A DNA stretch of 39,989 bases. Source: Acetofilamentum sp. (lineage in GTDB: Bacteria; Bacteroidota; Bacteroidia; Bacteroidales; DYOH01). The stretch is taken from contig DYOH01000014.1 of assembly GCA_020720625.1 (NCBI GenBank), positions 11,170 through 51,158 on the forward strand. The letters run 5' to 3'. The notes below the pieces were generated by a model, which saw only the letters and a list, made by a program, of their open reading frames with translations, had not been told where the DNA came from and ran no database searches. The number at the start of each line of letters is the position of its first letter. Positions within the stretch are counted from its first letter, which is position 1. This document shows, piece after piece, positions 18,030-26,971 of this stretch. The position numbers and the translations under genes are program-made.

Positions 18030-18452
18030 CTATAATTTTAACCAATTTAATAATTTTTCTTTAAACGATTTAGAATCTTTATATAAATTTTGTCTAGATA
18101 AGGCTAAATTATCTTCGCCCAATTTGAGCATGTTCCAAATTGCACTCCACCCCGGAAATCCACCAATATTTCTATCATCGATATAAACATCAGCATCAAT
18201 TTTTCTGCTAATTTCGGTAGTATACTTTTCCTCAGGGTAATTCGCATTAACTGCGTAAAACTCTAAACCATTATCTTTGCAAAACTTAAGAGCCTCCTCT
18301 AGGTATGCACCAGAACGATAGGTCCACAAAATTATTTTATGACCATTTTTCTGCAATTCGCGCAGCGTTTCGAACGCAAAGAGATTAGTTTTTCCGATTT
18401 TCGGATATTTATGTTCTACAATAGTGCCATCAAAATCCACAGCAATTCTCAT
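18030..18452 (-). CDS. Small HAD-superfamily hydrolase-like protein
   Basis: The 140-residue protein opens with the HAD motif I MRIAVDFDGTIVEH, with the nucleophile and acid Asp residues at 6 and 8. It also has a motif II-like Thr/Ser region (IILWTYRSG) and an acidic motif near VYIDDRNIGG. It is compact, with no cap domain. Proteins of this type in Bacteroidota are annotated as polynucleotide kinase/phosphatase-like or BT0820-type hydrolases; the substrate is unknown. It lies immediately before the LRR gene (6 nt) and is probably first in the HAD-LRR unit. Confidence 0.85.
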   Translation of the reverse strand: MRIAVDFDGTIVEHKYPKIGKTNLFAFETLRELQKNGHKIILWTYRSGAYLEEALKFCKDNGLEFYAVNANYPEEKYTTEISRKIDADVYIDDRNIGGFPGWSAIWNMLKLGEDNLALSRQNLYKDSKSFKEKLLNWLKL

Positions 18453-18530
18453 AATATAAAAAATAAGCTCAGTAAACCAAAATAAGGATAATAATATAAG
18501 AAAAAACTCTAAAAAAAACAGAAAAGTTCT

Positions 18531-18571
18531 AAAAAATAATTAACCCTGCCAATTTAACGACAGGGATAATT
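18531..18571 (-). terminator. Probable terminator after the 18626-20084 gene pair
   Basis: On the minus strand the arms AATTATCCCTG and CAGGGTTAATT pair with one mismatch around a 12-nt loop and are followed directly by ATTTTTT. It lies 55 nt after the stop of the gene at 18626, so it probably ends that unit before the HAD gene. Confidence 0.7.
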
Positions 18572-18625
18572 ACACTTATAAAAACATAAGAACAATCGAA
18601 ATGAAGAAACTACCTGAAAGGGCGC

Positions 18626-19165
18626 TTATTTGTTTTTTCCAACAAAAGACATAATCCCCACGGCACAGCCTTTATTATCTTCGTAACCGGCCCGGTATTG
18701 AATAGAGACAAAATAAACACCAGATTTCTCGCAAACGAAATCGAAATGATCCATCACAACACTTCCGTCGCTTTCGAATTTATACTGCTCCGGACGATAA
18801 TTTCGCTTTAATAAATCCTTTAATCCAAGGCTATTTACTTCATCTGCTGCATAATGAGTTTTACCATATTCGTTTCTGGCATCAAATAAAGTAAGCATCG
18901 AATTATATTCAAACCCTTTAGGATCGCATAAATTGAATCGATATAAGGTTCCTTTATTTAAAACCACAGAAAATTTAGCGATAAATGCTGGATCTTCGGG
19001 TCTTGATTTTTTAAGTTTAGCATTAAAATCGCGAAGAAAAATAGCACGTCCGTTATTGGTTGCACATTCATATACCAGCGTTCTTTTACATTGGGCATTA
19101 GTTTCTTTTACACCAAACCCGGCAATTAGCAGCGCAATAGTAGTTATGATTAAAATCCTCTTCAT
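18626..19165 (-). CDS. Exported protein of unknown family, four conserved-looking cysteines
   Basis: This 179-residue protein has a signal peptide (MKRILIITTIALLIAGFGVKETNAQ). The mature part starts with Cys (CKRTLVYECATNNG) and contains LCDPKGFE, FVCEKSGVY and NKGCAVGIMSF, so two or more disulfides are possible. The region around YNSMLTLFDARNEYGKTHY and KSGVYFVSIQYRAG resembles small beta-sandwich secreted proteins, but I recognise no family. It begins 1 nt after the stop of the lipoprotein gene at 19167-20084, so the two are co-translated and both follow the ABC transporter. A role with that transporter in the envelope is inferred from position. Confidence 0.75.
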   Translation of the reverse strand: MKRILIITTIALLIAGFGVKETNAQCKRTLVYECATNNGRAIFLRDFNAKLKKSRPEDPAFIAKFSVVLNKGTLYRFNLCDPKGFEYNSMLTLFDARNEYGKTHYAADEVNSLGLKDLLKRNYRPEQYKFESDGSVVMDHFDFVCEKSGVYFVSIQYRAGYEDNKGCAVGIMSFVGKNK

Positions 19166-19166
19166 A

Positions 19167-20084
19167 TTATAATGAGATTAATTTATTACGTATTTCATTT
19201 ATTCTTTCAGTTATATTCACGATTACATTATCGTTAATGGTTACTTCGCTTCTTTCGTTTTGTTTAATCACGAAAGTTCCGTTTTGTTCTGTCATTGTAG
19301 GTTTTCCCGGTACAATTTTTATTTGCACCTCTTTGTATGCTTCGTAAATGAATTCTAGCTCCTTAATTAAATCGGCAAAGTTTTTATCCTGATCATATTT
19401 TCGCAAAATGTCCAGTATATCTTCGAGTAAAAGTTTTTGATCTCCAATTCTTTCAGCAATTCTTTCGTGCGGCACATCTTTATAAACCTGAGTAGCCAGA
19501 TACAAACCTTCCAACCAAACTCCTGTAACAACTAACGCACTTAAATGACTTCTATTATGTTGTCTTAAATGATCGTCCATCTCATTAAAACTTGTAACCG
19601 ACAGAAACATCAGAGTATCTAGATTTTCGTTACTTACGGCCAATCTTTTTAATGTTTGAAAATCGAAATATTGTCCTACACGCAAATCATCGGCCAATCT
19701 TTTTATTACAGTAAGGTATTGAACAATGGTTGATGTTTTGCTGTAAATATTCATATATCCCAAATCGGCACTATATACTCCCAGAGCTATGGCCTGTTTG
19801 AAACTGGTATTATAATTATCAGCATTTTCGGTTGGGAAAAGCATATTTGTAGAAAAGGGGGCTCCAACTTCATCTAACAAAGCAGCCATTTCAACGGGGG
19901 CAGGAAAATTTTGAACCACTTCTTTCATACTCTCCTCCTCTGCCGTGGTTAAAGTGGTGTGTCCTAAGCCTCCATCTCCTATTCCAATATCGTCTGCATT
20001 AGATTTTGTTTCACTTTCGTTACAAGCAAGTATAGCCATGTAAAAAAAAGCTGCTACAATTAATAATATTCTATTTACTCTCAT
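19167..20084 (-). CDS. Helical lipoprotein of unknown function
   Basis: The 305-residue protein has a lipoprotein signal (MRVNRILLIVAAFFYMAILAC, lipobox Cys at 21), then a low-complexity acidic/Gly linker (DDIGIGDGGLGH). The rest is a mostly helical domain with recognisable stretches such as NFPAPVEMAALLDEVGAPFS and ALGVYSADLGYMNIYSK, ending in a Val/Asn-rich tail. I do not recognise a named family. It follows the ABC transporter gene by 54 nt and precedes the secreted cysteine protein by 1 nt. A promoter-like box lies between it and the transporter, so it may be transcribed separately as well. Confidence 0.75.
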   Translation of the reverse strand: MRVNRILLIVAAFFYMAILACNESETKSNADDIGIGDGGLGHTTLTTAEEESMKEVVQNFPAPVEMAALLDEVGAPFSTNMLFPTENADNYNTSFKQAIALGVYSADLGYMNIYSKTSTIVQYLTVIKRLADDLRVGQYFDFQTLKRLAVSNENLDTLMFLSVTSFNEMDDHLRQHNRSHLSALVVTGVWLEGLYLATQVYKDVPHERIAERIGDQKLLLEDILDILRKYDQDKNFADLIKELEFIYEAYKEVQIKIVPGKPTMTEQNGTFVIKQNERSEVTINDNVIVNITERINEIRNKLISL

Positions 20085-20106
20085 ATTTTCCTAAAAGTTT
20101 GTATTT

Positions 20107-20114
20107 CAAATATA
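20107..20114 (-). promoter_or_regulatory. Putative -7 box before the lipoprotein gene
   Basis: TATATTTG on the minus strand matches TAnnTTTG, 22 bp before the start codon at 20084, in the 54-bp gap after the transporter gene. No clear -33 element is seen because the upstream sequence is transporter coding DNA. Confidence 0.4.
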
Positions 20115-20138
20115 ATATTTTTTTTGCGATTACTCTAA

Positions 20139-23100
20139 TTATTCTTTTTGTTTTTTCGGTTTTCGCTTCAGTTTTTCCTTAAATTTATCAAACTCCACAT
20201 CATCAAAAAAGTCTATTGCTTTCTTAAAATGTTCGTAATACAGTGGAGGATATAACAATAATACGATAATCCAAATAACGATTACATTAAACCAGTAGGT
20301 TTCAAATTTTTTCCCAAATAAAACTTTATGCGGAGCAAAAAAGTGTGTTCTGAAACTAAAAAAACCATTTATCTCAGGCTCCAAAAAAATTGGCTTATAA
20401 TTTTGAATAAGTTTATCGTTATATCGCAATATTTTATGCGTTTCTGTTAGTTTTTGAACAATATCGGCTAATCTTTCATTATGATAACGTTTTTTCAAAC
20501 GATTATCGTATCCGGGCAATGAGTCTTCTAAATGATTAATATAGGCTTGTCTGAGACTATCTGCGCGGAACAATATTTTCCCATAATATATTGATAACTC
20601 CTTTAGGTAGTGCCTGATGTCTTCGGCAACATCTTCATCAAAATTTTCAACATTTATTGAACTTATCAAATCATCCGGTATTCCTTTTACCAAGGTACTT
20701 TCCTTTTTAAAGGTATTGTATATCATTGCGATATTTTCTTCATAAATGTCGCCAAGCGAATCTTTATCGTAGAGCCCCATTGTTTCGTCGAGCACTTTTT
20801 CAATTTCCGGAAGGTAATAAACAGTTCTAAAGTCGGCAAAATTTAGTGCTTTTTCGTAAGCGTAGTATCTCTTTTCGTATTTATTGTTCTTAAACTGATA
20901 CACCATAAGAGCTTCGTAGGCCCACCTCGATGCCATTAATTCGGCAACTACAGGAACTTTATCAGGTGTTCCAATGGCCCTGTTTAATTTGTCGAAGCTA
21001 AAGAATGCACCACCTAAGGCCATCATCGGAATCATTATTAAAGGAATAATTACATAGATGGTAACAGCCGAATTAAAGGTGGCTGAAATGTTCAGTCCCA
21101 ACAAATTGGCAAAAACAAAAGTAGCAAAGAGTGCAAACCAATAATGAAAAAACATTTCGGTAATACCCAATATCAGATTTCCAACCAAAACATATAAAAA
21201 TGCTTGCAAAGCAGAAATTGTAGATAAAATCAGTATTTTTGATACCAAGTAACTAGATCTGGATAGATTGAGAAACTTTTCACGTTTCAATATTTTTCTA
21301 TCCCTAAAAATTTCTTCTGCGCTCACAATTAATCCAAAAAACAAAGCAACCACAATGCTCATAAATATATAAGCAGGAATATTTTCGTTTTCGCGGAAAA
21401 TATACACATTTGATTTAGGATCGGCGATGTATCTAATAAGAAATGCAAGGATAAAACCTAAAATAGGTGCTTCAAGTAAAGTTAGAATTACGTACTGCGT
21501 ATTGCTTATTTTAGAGACAATATCTCTGGTTGCAAAAATTTTAAGTTGCTTAAACCACGAAGGTATAATAGATGATTTTGGTGGCTCTTCATGAACTTCT
21601 GCTACCTTATCCAAAACAATATTCTCACGATATCTTTCTTCCCACACCTGAGGTTTAACCTTCCGATCGCTTGTATACCGCCCGTATTCGTCCACAACCC
21701 GGGCTTCCATGATATCGAAAATTAGCTCCGGGGTAACATTACCGCAAGTAGGACATTCACCCTGATCGCTATTTACCTGAGCGTCCATGCGCTTAAAATA
21801 GGTAATCGCTTCAACCGGATTTCCATAATATACCAAGTAACCACCGGTATCAAGAAAAATCATTCGGTCGAACATTTTATATATATCGGCCGAAGGTTGA
21901 TGTATTACCACATAAATGAGCTTACCTTTAAGCGATAGCTCGCTCAAAAGTTCCATTACATTTTCTGCATCACGCGACGACAAACCTGATGTTGGTTCAT
22001 CCACGTAAAGAATAGATGGTTCACGTATGAGTTCCAATGCAATATTCAACCTTTTGCGCTGCCCTCCGCTAATCATTTTATTAAGCGGAGTGCCCACTTT
22101 AAGGTCTTTTCTCTCCCAAAGCCCAAGTTGTCGGAGTGTTTTCTCCACCAATCCAAAAATTTCGTCTTCGGATTTATCGCTAAAGCAGAGTTTTGCATTA
22201 TAATATAAATTCTGATATACCGTAAGCTCTTCAATTAAGAGGTCGTCTTGCGGAATATAGCCTAAAACACCTTCGAGTTTTTCGCTCTCCCGATGCACAT
22301 CAATACCGTTAATCCTCACACTACCTTTTGTAGGCACATACATTCCAGCTAAAACATTAAGCAGAGTGGTTTTTCCCGCCCCGCTTGCCCCCATAATACC
22401 TATAAGATTACCATGAGTTTCAGAGAAAGAAATATCTCTAAGGCCAATGCCACCAGATTGAAAACGGTATTCTAAATCTTCTACCACAAAAGAAAGACTA
22501 ACAGCGTTGCTATCTTCCATAAATTTGGAAACCACGTCGCTATAATATATTGGTTTACCTTTGGGAAGTTTAATAGTGCTCCCGTTGGCAAATAAATATA
22601 TTCGTCTTTTATTAACAGGCAGTCCGTTAAGAAAAACATCCTGATTTCCGGTATACCTAACAAAATAAAGCTCTTCGCTTCGAACCCTTAAAATGTATAA
22701 TCTACCATCGAGCGCTTCCGTATTGATAAATTTGCAATCCACACATTTGTAATCGTCGATACTGGCCACAAGAATAGTAGCAATATCTAATTCATCCGGA
22801 TTGTGTTTCATTACGAAAGTTTCAATGCTTTCGTATTCTCCTTTCTCAATATTAAATACCTCGGCAATAGTATCAATAATATCTTTACCAGATTTTTGCT
22901 CAGCTTCAATTTCGTTAACTTTAAGCAATTCGAACAAACGAACAAGAACCACCACTTTTTGCTTTTGGTCCAGTCGCTTATTGATTTTTTTTGCTGGTCC
23001 GAAAATTCTAACGGAGTCGATAACCGATACAGCCCCTTTTTTTACATGAGCTTTACTGTCTATTTTATCTAGTTCAGCTTTTTCGCGAAAAAGATCCATG

Positions 23101-23240
23101 TACTCAGACACGGCTTCACTACTAAGTTGCTGTCTTAGAAAACTATAAACATAATTAATTTCGCTTTCCTGAACTCCTTGACCCTGTTTTGCAATCAGAG
23201 CGAACAATTGCATCAGCGCCTCTAGTATTTCCTTACTCAT
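20139..23240 (-). CDS. ABCG-type ABC transporter with TerB-like and FHA-like N-terminal regions
   Basis: This 1033-residue protein has several parts. Residues 1-100 are helical and TerB-like (MSKEILEALMQLFALIAKQG...). Residues about 150-235 end like an FHA domain (DVFLNGLPVNKRR...NGSTIKLPKG), but the phosphopeptide-binding Arg/Ser pattern is not clear. An ABCG-type ATPase spans about 245-460, with Walker A GASGAGKTT near 283, signature ISGGQRKRLNIALEL near 388, Walker B ILYVDEPTSGLSSRD and H-loop VVIHQPS. The membrane domain has about six helices: five between 575 and 750, then a roughly 230-residue external insert, then one near 980-1000. CVDC and CPTCG pairs are also present. One chain carries both ATPase and permease, so it likely works as a homodimer. 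The substrate is unknown. It lies 57 nt after the SiaC-like gene. Confidence 0.88.
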   Translation of the reverse strand: MSKEILEALMQLFALIAKQGQGVQESEINYVYSFLRQQLSSEAVSEYMDLFREKAELDKIDSKAHVKKGAVSVIDSVRIFGPAKKINKRLDQKQKVVVLVRLFELLKVNEIEAEQKSGKDIIDTIAEVFNIEKGEYESIETFVMKHNPDELDIATILVASIDDYKCVDCKFINTEALDGRLYILRVRSEELYFVRYTGNQDVFLNGLPVNKRRIYLFANGSTIKLPKGKPIYYSDVVSKFMEDSNAVSLSFVVEDLEYRFQSGGIGLRDISFSETHGNLIGIMGASGAGKTTLLNVLAGMYVPTKGSVRINGIDVHRESEKLEGVLGYIPQDDLLIEELTVYQNLYYNAKLCFSDKSEDEIFGLVEKTLRQLGLWERKDLKVGTPLNKMISGGQRKRLNIALELIREPSILYVDEPTSGLSSRDAENVMELLSELSLKGKLIYVVIHQPSADIYKMFDRMIFLDTGGYLVYYGNPVEAITYFKRMDAQVNSDQGECPTCGNVTPELIFDIMEARVVDEYGRYTSDRKVKPQVWEERYRENIVLDKVAEVHEEPPKSSIIPSWFKQLKIFATRDIVSKISNTQYVILTLLEAPILGFILAFLIRYIADPKSNVYIFRENENIPAYIFMSIVVALFFGLIVSAEEIFRDRKILKREKFLNLSRSSYLVSKILILSTISALQAFLYVLVGNLILGITEMFFHYWFALFATFVFANLLGLNISATFNSAVTIYVIIPLIMIPMMALGGAFFSFDKLNRAIGTPDKVPVVAELMASRWAYEALMVYQFKNNKYEKRYYAYEKALNFADFRTVYYLPEIEKVLDETMGLYDKDSLGDIYEENIAMIYNTFKKESTLVKGIPDDLISSINVENFDEDVAEDIRHYLKELSIYYGKILFRADSLRQAYINHLEDSLPGYDNRLKKRYHNERLADIVQKLTETHKILRYNDKLIQNYKPIFLEPEINGFFSFRTHFFAPHKVLFGKKFETYWFNVIVIWIIVLLLYPPLYYEHFKKAIDFFDDVEFDKFKEKLKRKPKKQKE

Positions 23241-23278
23241 TCTTTAGGTATTTCATAGGGATAATACCCTCTTACTAC

Positions 23279-23299
23279 AAAAAGTTAACCAAACTTTTT
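23279..23299 (-). promoter_or_regulatory. Small perfect hairpin between the SiaC-like and ABC transporter genes
   Basis: The arms AAAAAGTT and AACTTTTT pair over 8 bp around a 5-nt loop, touching the stop codon of the SiaC-like gene. It is AT-rich but ends in a run of five T on the minus strand, so it could be a weak terminator or an mRNA processing/stability element that lowers read-through into the transporter gene. Confidence 0.35.
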
Positions 23300-23681
23300 A
23301 ATCTACCGAATAACTAACTTGTTCGAATGGAACTTCTACAATATCAGCATATTCTTCGCCGGCTTCCTGCATATCTTCATCGTCGTCGGGATAATGCCAT
23401 CTCACCAATACATCCTTACCGTCGTCCGACATTTCTTCAAGCTTGAGCAGAACATCTAAAATAAGTTTAGATGATGCGGTATTAAAATACTCAAGTTTAA
23501 AATTAAATACGGTTTTAGGCAGCGGTTCTTGTGAATATTCATTTATCCATTTAAGAATAGGCTCAAAAAAGGCAGCAACATCCTCAGGTAAAGATCTTCC
23601 GGAAATTTCAAAAATTCCATTATCCTTGTCCAGAATAACTTGTGGCGTATCGTCTGTACCTTTAATTTTAATCGGATCCAT
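23298..23681 (-). CDS. siaC: SiaC-family regulatory phosphoprotein (DUF1987)
   Basis: The 127 residues are the length and fold of the DUF1987/SiaC family. The central segment FNFKLEYFNTASSKLIL contains Thr68 directly before A-S-S-K. In Pseudomonas aeruginosa SiaC, as I recall it, the switch residue phosphorylated by the SiaB kinase and dephosphorylated by the SiaA phosphatase is also Thr68. The C-terminus is highly acidic (DDDEDMQEAGEEY). Unphosphorylated SiaC activates the diguanylate cyclase SiaD in Pseudomonas, but no cyclase gene is in this window, so the target here must differ or lie elsewhere. The gene follows the SiaB-like kinase by 19 nt. Confidence 0.88.
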   Translation of the reverse strand: MDPIKIKGTDDTPQVILDKDNGIFEISGRSLPEDVAAFFEPILKWINEYSQEPLPKTVFNFKLEYFNTASSKLILDVLLKLEEMSDDGKDVLVRWHYPDDDEDMQEAGEEYADIVEVPFEQVSYSVD

Positions 23682-23700
23682 AGTGTATGCAAATTAAAAT

Positions 23701-24294
23701 TTAACTTTCTAAATCTTGTTGTTGTTTACGAGAAATTGTTGATATTAATATAAAAAAAGACTGATGATCGTTTATTCGAAGAAACTCGTACACGAGTTTC
23801 TCTCCTGTTTTTCTTACAATGTCGATAAAACCAAGTCCGGCTCCCCCTTTAGGCGATAATCTACCTTCGCGAATTTGCTGCTTATAAAGCTGCTTAAGGC
23901 CGATTTTATCAAGACTATTAATATTGTCGAGCATTTCAGACAATTCTTCAATTTTATCGTTACTCACTACATTTCCGGTAGTAACATTGTATTCTTCCGC
24001 ATTTTTGCTTATCATAAAAATTCCACGGCCATCTTTTGATGCCGGAAGATTTCCAATAGGCTCAGCATGCTTGCTGATATTCTGCAAACACTCTACCATC
24101 ACGTGAAAAACTTTCCTTTGCACGGTATTGTAGTCCTCTTCGTTTACCATATTTGACTCAGTAAGCGCAGTAAAAGCCTTTGTTATCTGATGTGTAATTT
24201 CTCCTTCATAAGCCAGACTAACGTTGCTGTCTCTCATTTTCAGGTAGAAATTATAAACGAATTCGAGCGAATCTATTTTTTCCTTATCCGTCAT
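23701..24294 (-). CDS. siaB: SiaB-family protein kinase
   Basis: The 197-residue protein matches the SiaB family (DUF6272), a small kinase related to the GHKL ATPase fold. The N-box-like helix HVMVECLQNISKHAEP (about 68-83) supplies the Glu and Asn used for Mg-ATP. SKDGRGIFMISKN follows, and the glycine-rich SPKGGAGLGFIDIVRK near 150-165 forms the ATP lid. In the Pseudomonas system this kinase phosphorylates SiaC. It lies between the SpoIIE-type phosphatase gene (25 nt upstream) and the SiaC-like gene (19 nt downstream), the same phosphatase-kinase-substrate order as siaABC. Confidence 0.88.
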   Translation of the reverse strand: MTDKEKIDSLEFVYNFYLKMRDSNVSLAYEGEITHQITKAFTALTESNMVNEEDYNTVQRKVFHVMVECLQNISKHAEPIGNLPASKDGRGIFMISKNAEEYNVTTGNVVSNDKIEELSEMLDNINSLDKIGLKQLYKQQIREGRLSPKGGAGLGFIDIVRKTGEKLVYEFLRINDHQSFFILISTISRKQQQDLES

Positions 24295-24319
24295 AACTCC
24301 CAGATATATAGTTAATAAT

Positions 24320-26923
24320 TTAAAATTCTATACCAATTAATAATACGTCGTCTATTTGTTTTTCTTCCTGCTTCCAATCATCAAAATCTTTTATGAAAAA
24401 TGAAAGCAAACTATCCATATCGAGATTTAATGTATCCAGAATATGCTCTCTAATTCTTTGGGCCTGATACTTTCTTCCTTTGGATCCGCCTATTTGGTCG
24501 GAAATTCCATCGGAGAAGAAAAATGCCCTATCGCCATCTTTTAATCTAATAATATGATTCACAAAATCTGTTTCCTCCCGCCGGGGGTCGGGAATTCCGC
24601 CTATTGCTTTGGAATTTCCTTTATAGATTTTTAGTTCATTATTTGCGTAAAGATACAACGGTCTGTGTGCACCTGCAAATTGTAGCTGCATTTTTTTTGG
24701 ATTTATTTTACAAAGCGCTATATCCATGCCATCGCGCCCTTTAGCTTTGTCGGTATCCTGCTTTAATGTTCGTCTTACACCTGCATGGAGCAAATCTAAA
24801 ATTTGGCCTGCATTTAAATCCTGATCGTGGTCTACGATATTATTCAGCAAAAAATATCCGATTAATGAGAGTAGAGCTCCCGGAACACCATGACCTGTGC
24901 AGTCTACAGCCGCAATATAGAAAATATCATCCTTGGCAAAAAACCAGGGAAAATCACCACTTACAACATCTCTTGGGCGGTAAAATAAAAAAGATTTGGG
25001 TAAATAATGCTTAATTAACTGATTACTTGGAAGTATTGCCGATTGAATACGATAGGCATAATTAATACTTTCAGTAATATTACGATTTTTCAGTTCTATT
25101 TCGAGTTCTATTTGTTTTCTTTCGGTGATATCATTTCCTACTATAAGTATTGATTCGAGGCTGGAATCAATAAACTCTGGAATAGCATTAAACATCACTA
25201 TTCTCTGTCCAAATTTTGCAGGGAAATCAATTTCTTTATTGAATTTTTCTTGTGTTTTATTTATCTGATTAATAACATATTCGAAGAAATGGAGCACGCC
25301 TTTTGGCAAATTTATCTGATTTAAAGATCTATCTACAAAATCTTCTTTGGGTACACCTGTATAGATTCTAACTACCGGATTAACGTAATAAAACTGACCA
25401 CTCGGACTAACGCGCATTATCATGTCTGGCGAGTTTTCGGATAATGCAGCCATCTGACCACTAAATCTTTGTGCTCTTTCGGCAATTTTGCGCACTGTAA
25501 TATCGCGGGTATTAAACAATATTCCGTTTATTGCAGGATTAGTGAGCAAATTTCGGGCAGTGGACTCCAGCCAAAGTTCTTCGTTACCCTGAATAAAAAA
25601 CTGATATTCGAAGACTTTTACATCATCAGGGTTTTCGAGTAATTCGTAAAAAATTTCCTTCGAACGTTCGCTGTTTAAAATGGTACGTGCCTGAAAAGCA
25701 TTTTTGCCAATAACATCTTCTGGATTATAGCCCAAAATACTTTTAACAGATGGGCTTTCATATCTAACTATTCCATACTCGTCGTAAATAGAAATAACCT
25801 CCGATGCATTTTCGAGCAATGCATTTAGTCTTTTTTGGGCATTTTCCACTTTCTCAATCTGCGATTCCAGGTCGGAGTTTGTTTTTTCGAGTTCCTCCTG
25901 GGTTTTTTTCATTTGAAGGGCATTTTGCTTTAATTCCTCTTCGTTTTTTCGCAGCACCTGAGTCATGCCTCTGGCTTCGCTAAGCAATCGTTCGGTACGT
26001 GAATTGGCTTTCAGATTAAAAAGCGTTTGTCCGATGATGGTATCAATTTCGTTATAGAAATCGATAATTATAGGACTAATTTTCTCATTTAATGATGCCA
26101 GCTCTATAACGCCCTGAATTTTATCATCACCAATCAATGGGATAATCAATAAGCTTTTGGGTTTTTTGTCACCCAGTATTCCAGAAGAGATAGTAAGATA
26201 ATCTTCAGGAACTTCGGTGCGATAAATCATGGCCTGCTCAAAAGCTGCCTGACCGATAAGACCTTGCCCCACCGAGAAGCTTTGTTTGAGATACTTTTTA
26301 CGGTTATAGGCGTATGTGGCAATATTTATGAGTTTATTTTGATCTTCGTCGAAAACGTAAAATGCGCCTTGAATCATTTCGGTATAAGCAATAAGTTCTA
26401 CCAGGCTATGAAAAGCAAGTGCATCAATAGTTGTATGCCTGTTAAGAATCGAAGAAAGCAGTTCTTTCCCTTTGGCAATCCAGTTTTGTTCAGATTCTTT
26501 GGCATAAGAGCTAAGAATGTTCTGATTCATTTTAAAGAGCGAGGTTGCCAGTTTGTCGTTTGCGTCAATTTCCTCTTCTCTGATCTCGAGGGAGCCTTTA
26601 CCAATTTTTTCGGCAATGGCAATATTTCTTCCAATCATTTCTTCGAGAATCTGTAAACGCACTTCTATGCTTTTCTTTTCAAATTGAAAAATTTTATCTA
26701 AAACAAAATAAAAAAATAAAGTTACGAATGGAAAAATTTCGATTAAAAGAAGCACCGGATTTTTTGAATGTATATAAATAAAGCTGGTAAAATTTACCGG
26801 GGAGTTAAAAACCCTAAAGCTAAACAAAACGGCAAAAATAATGAATAACAGGCTTATTAAGCCGTATAGCAGCATCAGTATCTGTCCTTTTTGTAGTTCT
26901 TTATTTATAAAATTATTACTCAT
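24320..26923 (-). CDS. Membrane sensor phosphatase: GAF-PAS-PAS-SpoIIE (SiaA counterpart)
   Basis: This 867-residue protein has two N-terminal membrane helices (about 14-36 and 56-75), a helical linker, a GAF domain (about 150-310), a coiled coil, two PAS domains (about 365-480 and 494-605) and a SpoIIE/PP2C phosphatase (about 640-867). Phosphatase motifs are present: DVVSGDFPWF, AAVDCTGHGVPGALLSLIG, GMDIALCKI, FFSDGISDQIG and IDDVLLIG. By position it is the counterpart of SiaA, which dephosphorylates SiaC. Unlike Pseudomonas SiaA, which senses through an extracytoplasmic domain, this protein has only a short loop between its two helices and carries cytoplasmic GAF and PAS sensors. The GAF domain shares the P.DYL.ISSG motif with the next two GAF proteins. 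Confidence 0.92.
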   Translation of the reverse strand: MSNNFINKELQKGQILMLLYGLISLLFIIFAVLFSFRVFNSPVNFTSFIYIHSKNPVLLLIEIFPFVTLFFYFVLDKIFQFEKKSIEVRLQILEEMIGRNIAIAEKIGKGSLEIREEEIDANDKLATSLFKMNQNILSSYAKESEQNWIAKGKELLSSILNRHTTIDALAFHSLVELIAYTEMIQGAFYVFDEDQNKLINIATYAYNRKKYLKQSFSVGQGLIGQAAFEQAMIYRTEVPEDYLTISSGILGDKKPKSLLIIPLIGDDKIQGVIELASLNEKISPIIIDFYNEIDTIIGQTLFNLKANSRTERLLSEARGMTQVLRKNEEELKQNALQMKKTQEELEKTNSDLESQIEKVENAQKRLNALLENASEVISIYDEYGIVRYESPSVKSILGYNPEDVIGKNAFQARTILNSERSKEIFYELLENPDDVKVFEYQFFIQGNEELWLESTARNLLTNPAINGILFNTRDITVRKIAERAQRFSGQMAALSENSPDMIMRVSPSGQFYYVNPVVRIYTGVPKEDFVDRSLNQINLPKGVLHFFEYVINQINKTQEKFNKEIDFPAKFGQRIVMFNAIPEFIDSSLESILIVGNDITERKQIELEIELKNRNITESINYAYRIQSAILPSNQLIKHYLPKSFLFYRPRDVVSGDFPWFFAKDDIFYIAAVDCTGHGVPGALLSLIGYFLLNNIVDHDQDLNAGQILDLLHAGVRRTLKQDTDKAKGRDGMDIALCKINPKKMQLQFAGAHRPLYLYANNELKIYKGNSKAIGGIPDPRREETDFVNHIIRLKDGDRAFFFSDGISDQIGGSKGRKYQAQRIREHILDTLNLDMDSLLSFFIKDFDDWKQEEKQIDDVLLIGIEF

Positions 26924-26971
26924 TCAAAAATTTTCTGCTCTAATTTAGTTTTTCCTTTGAATAAAAAAAAA

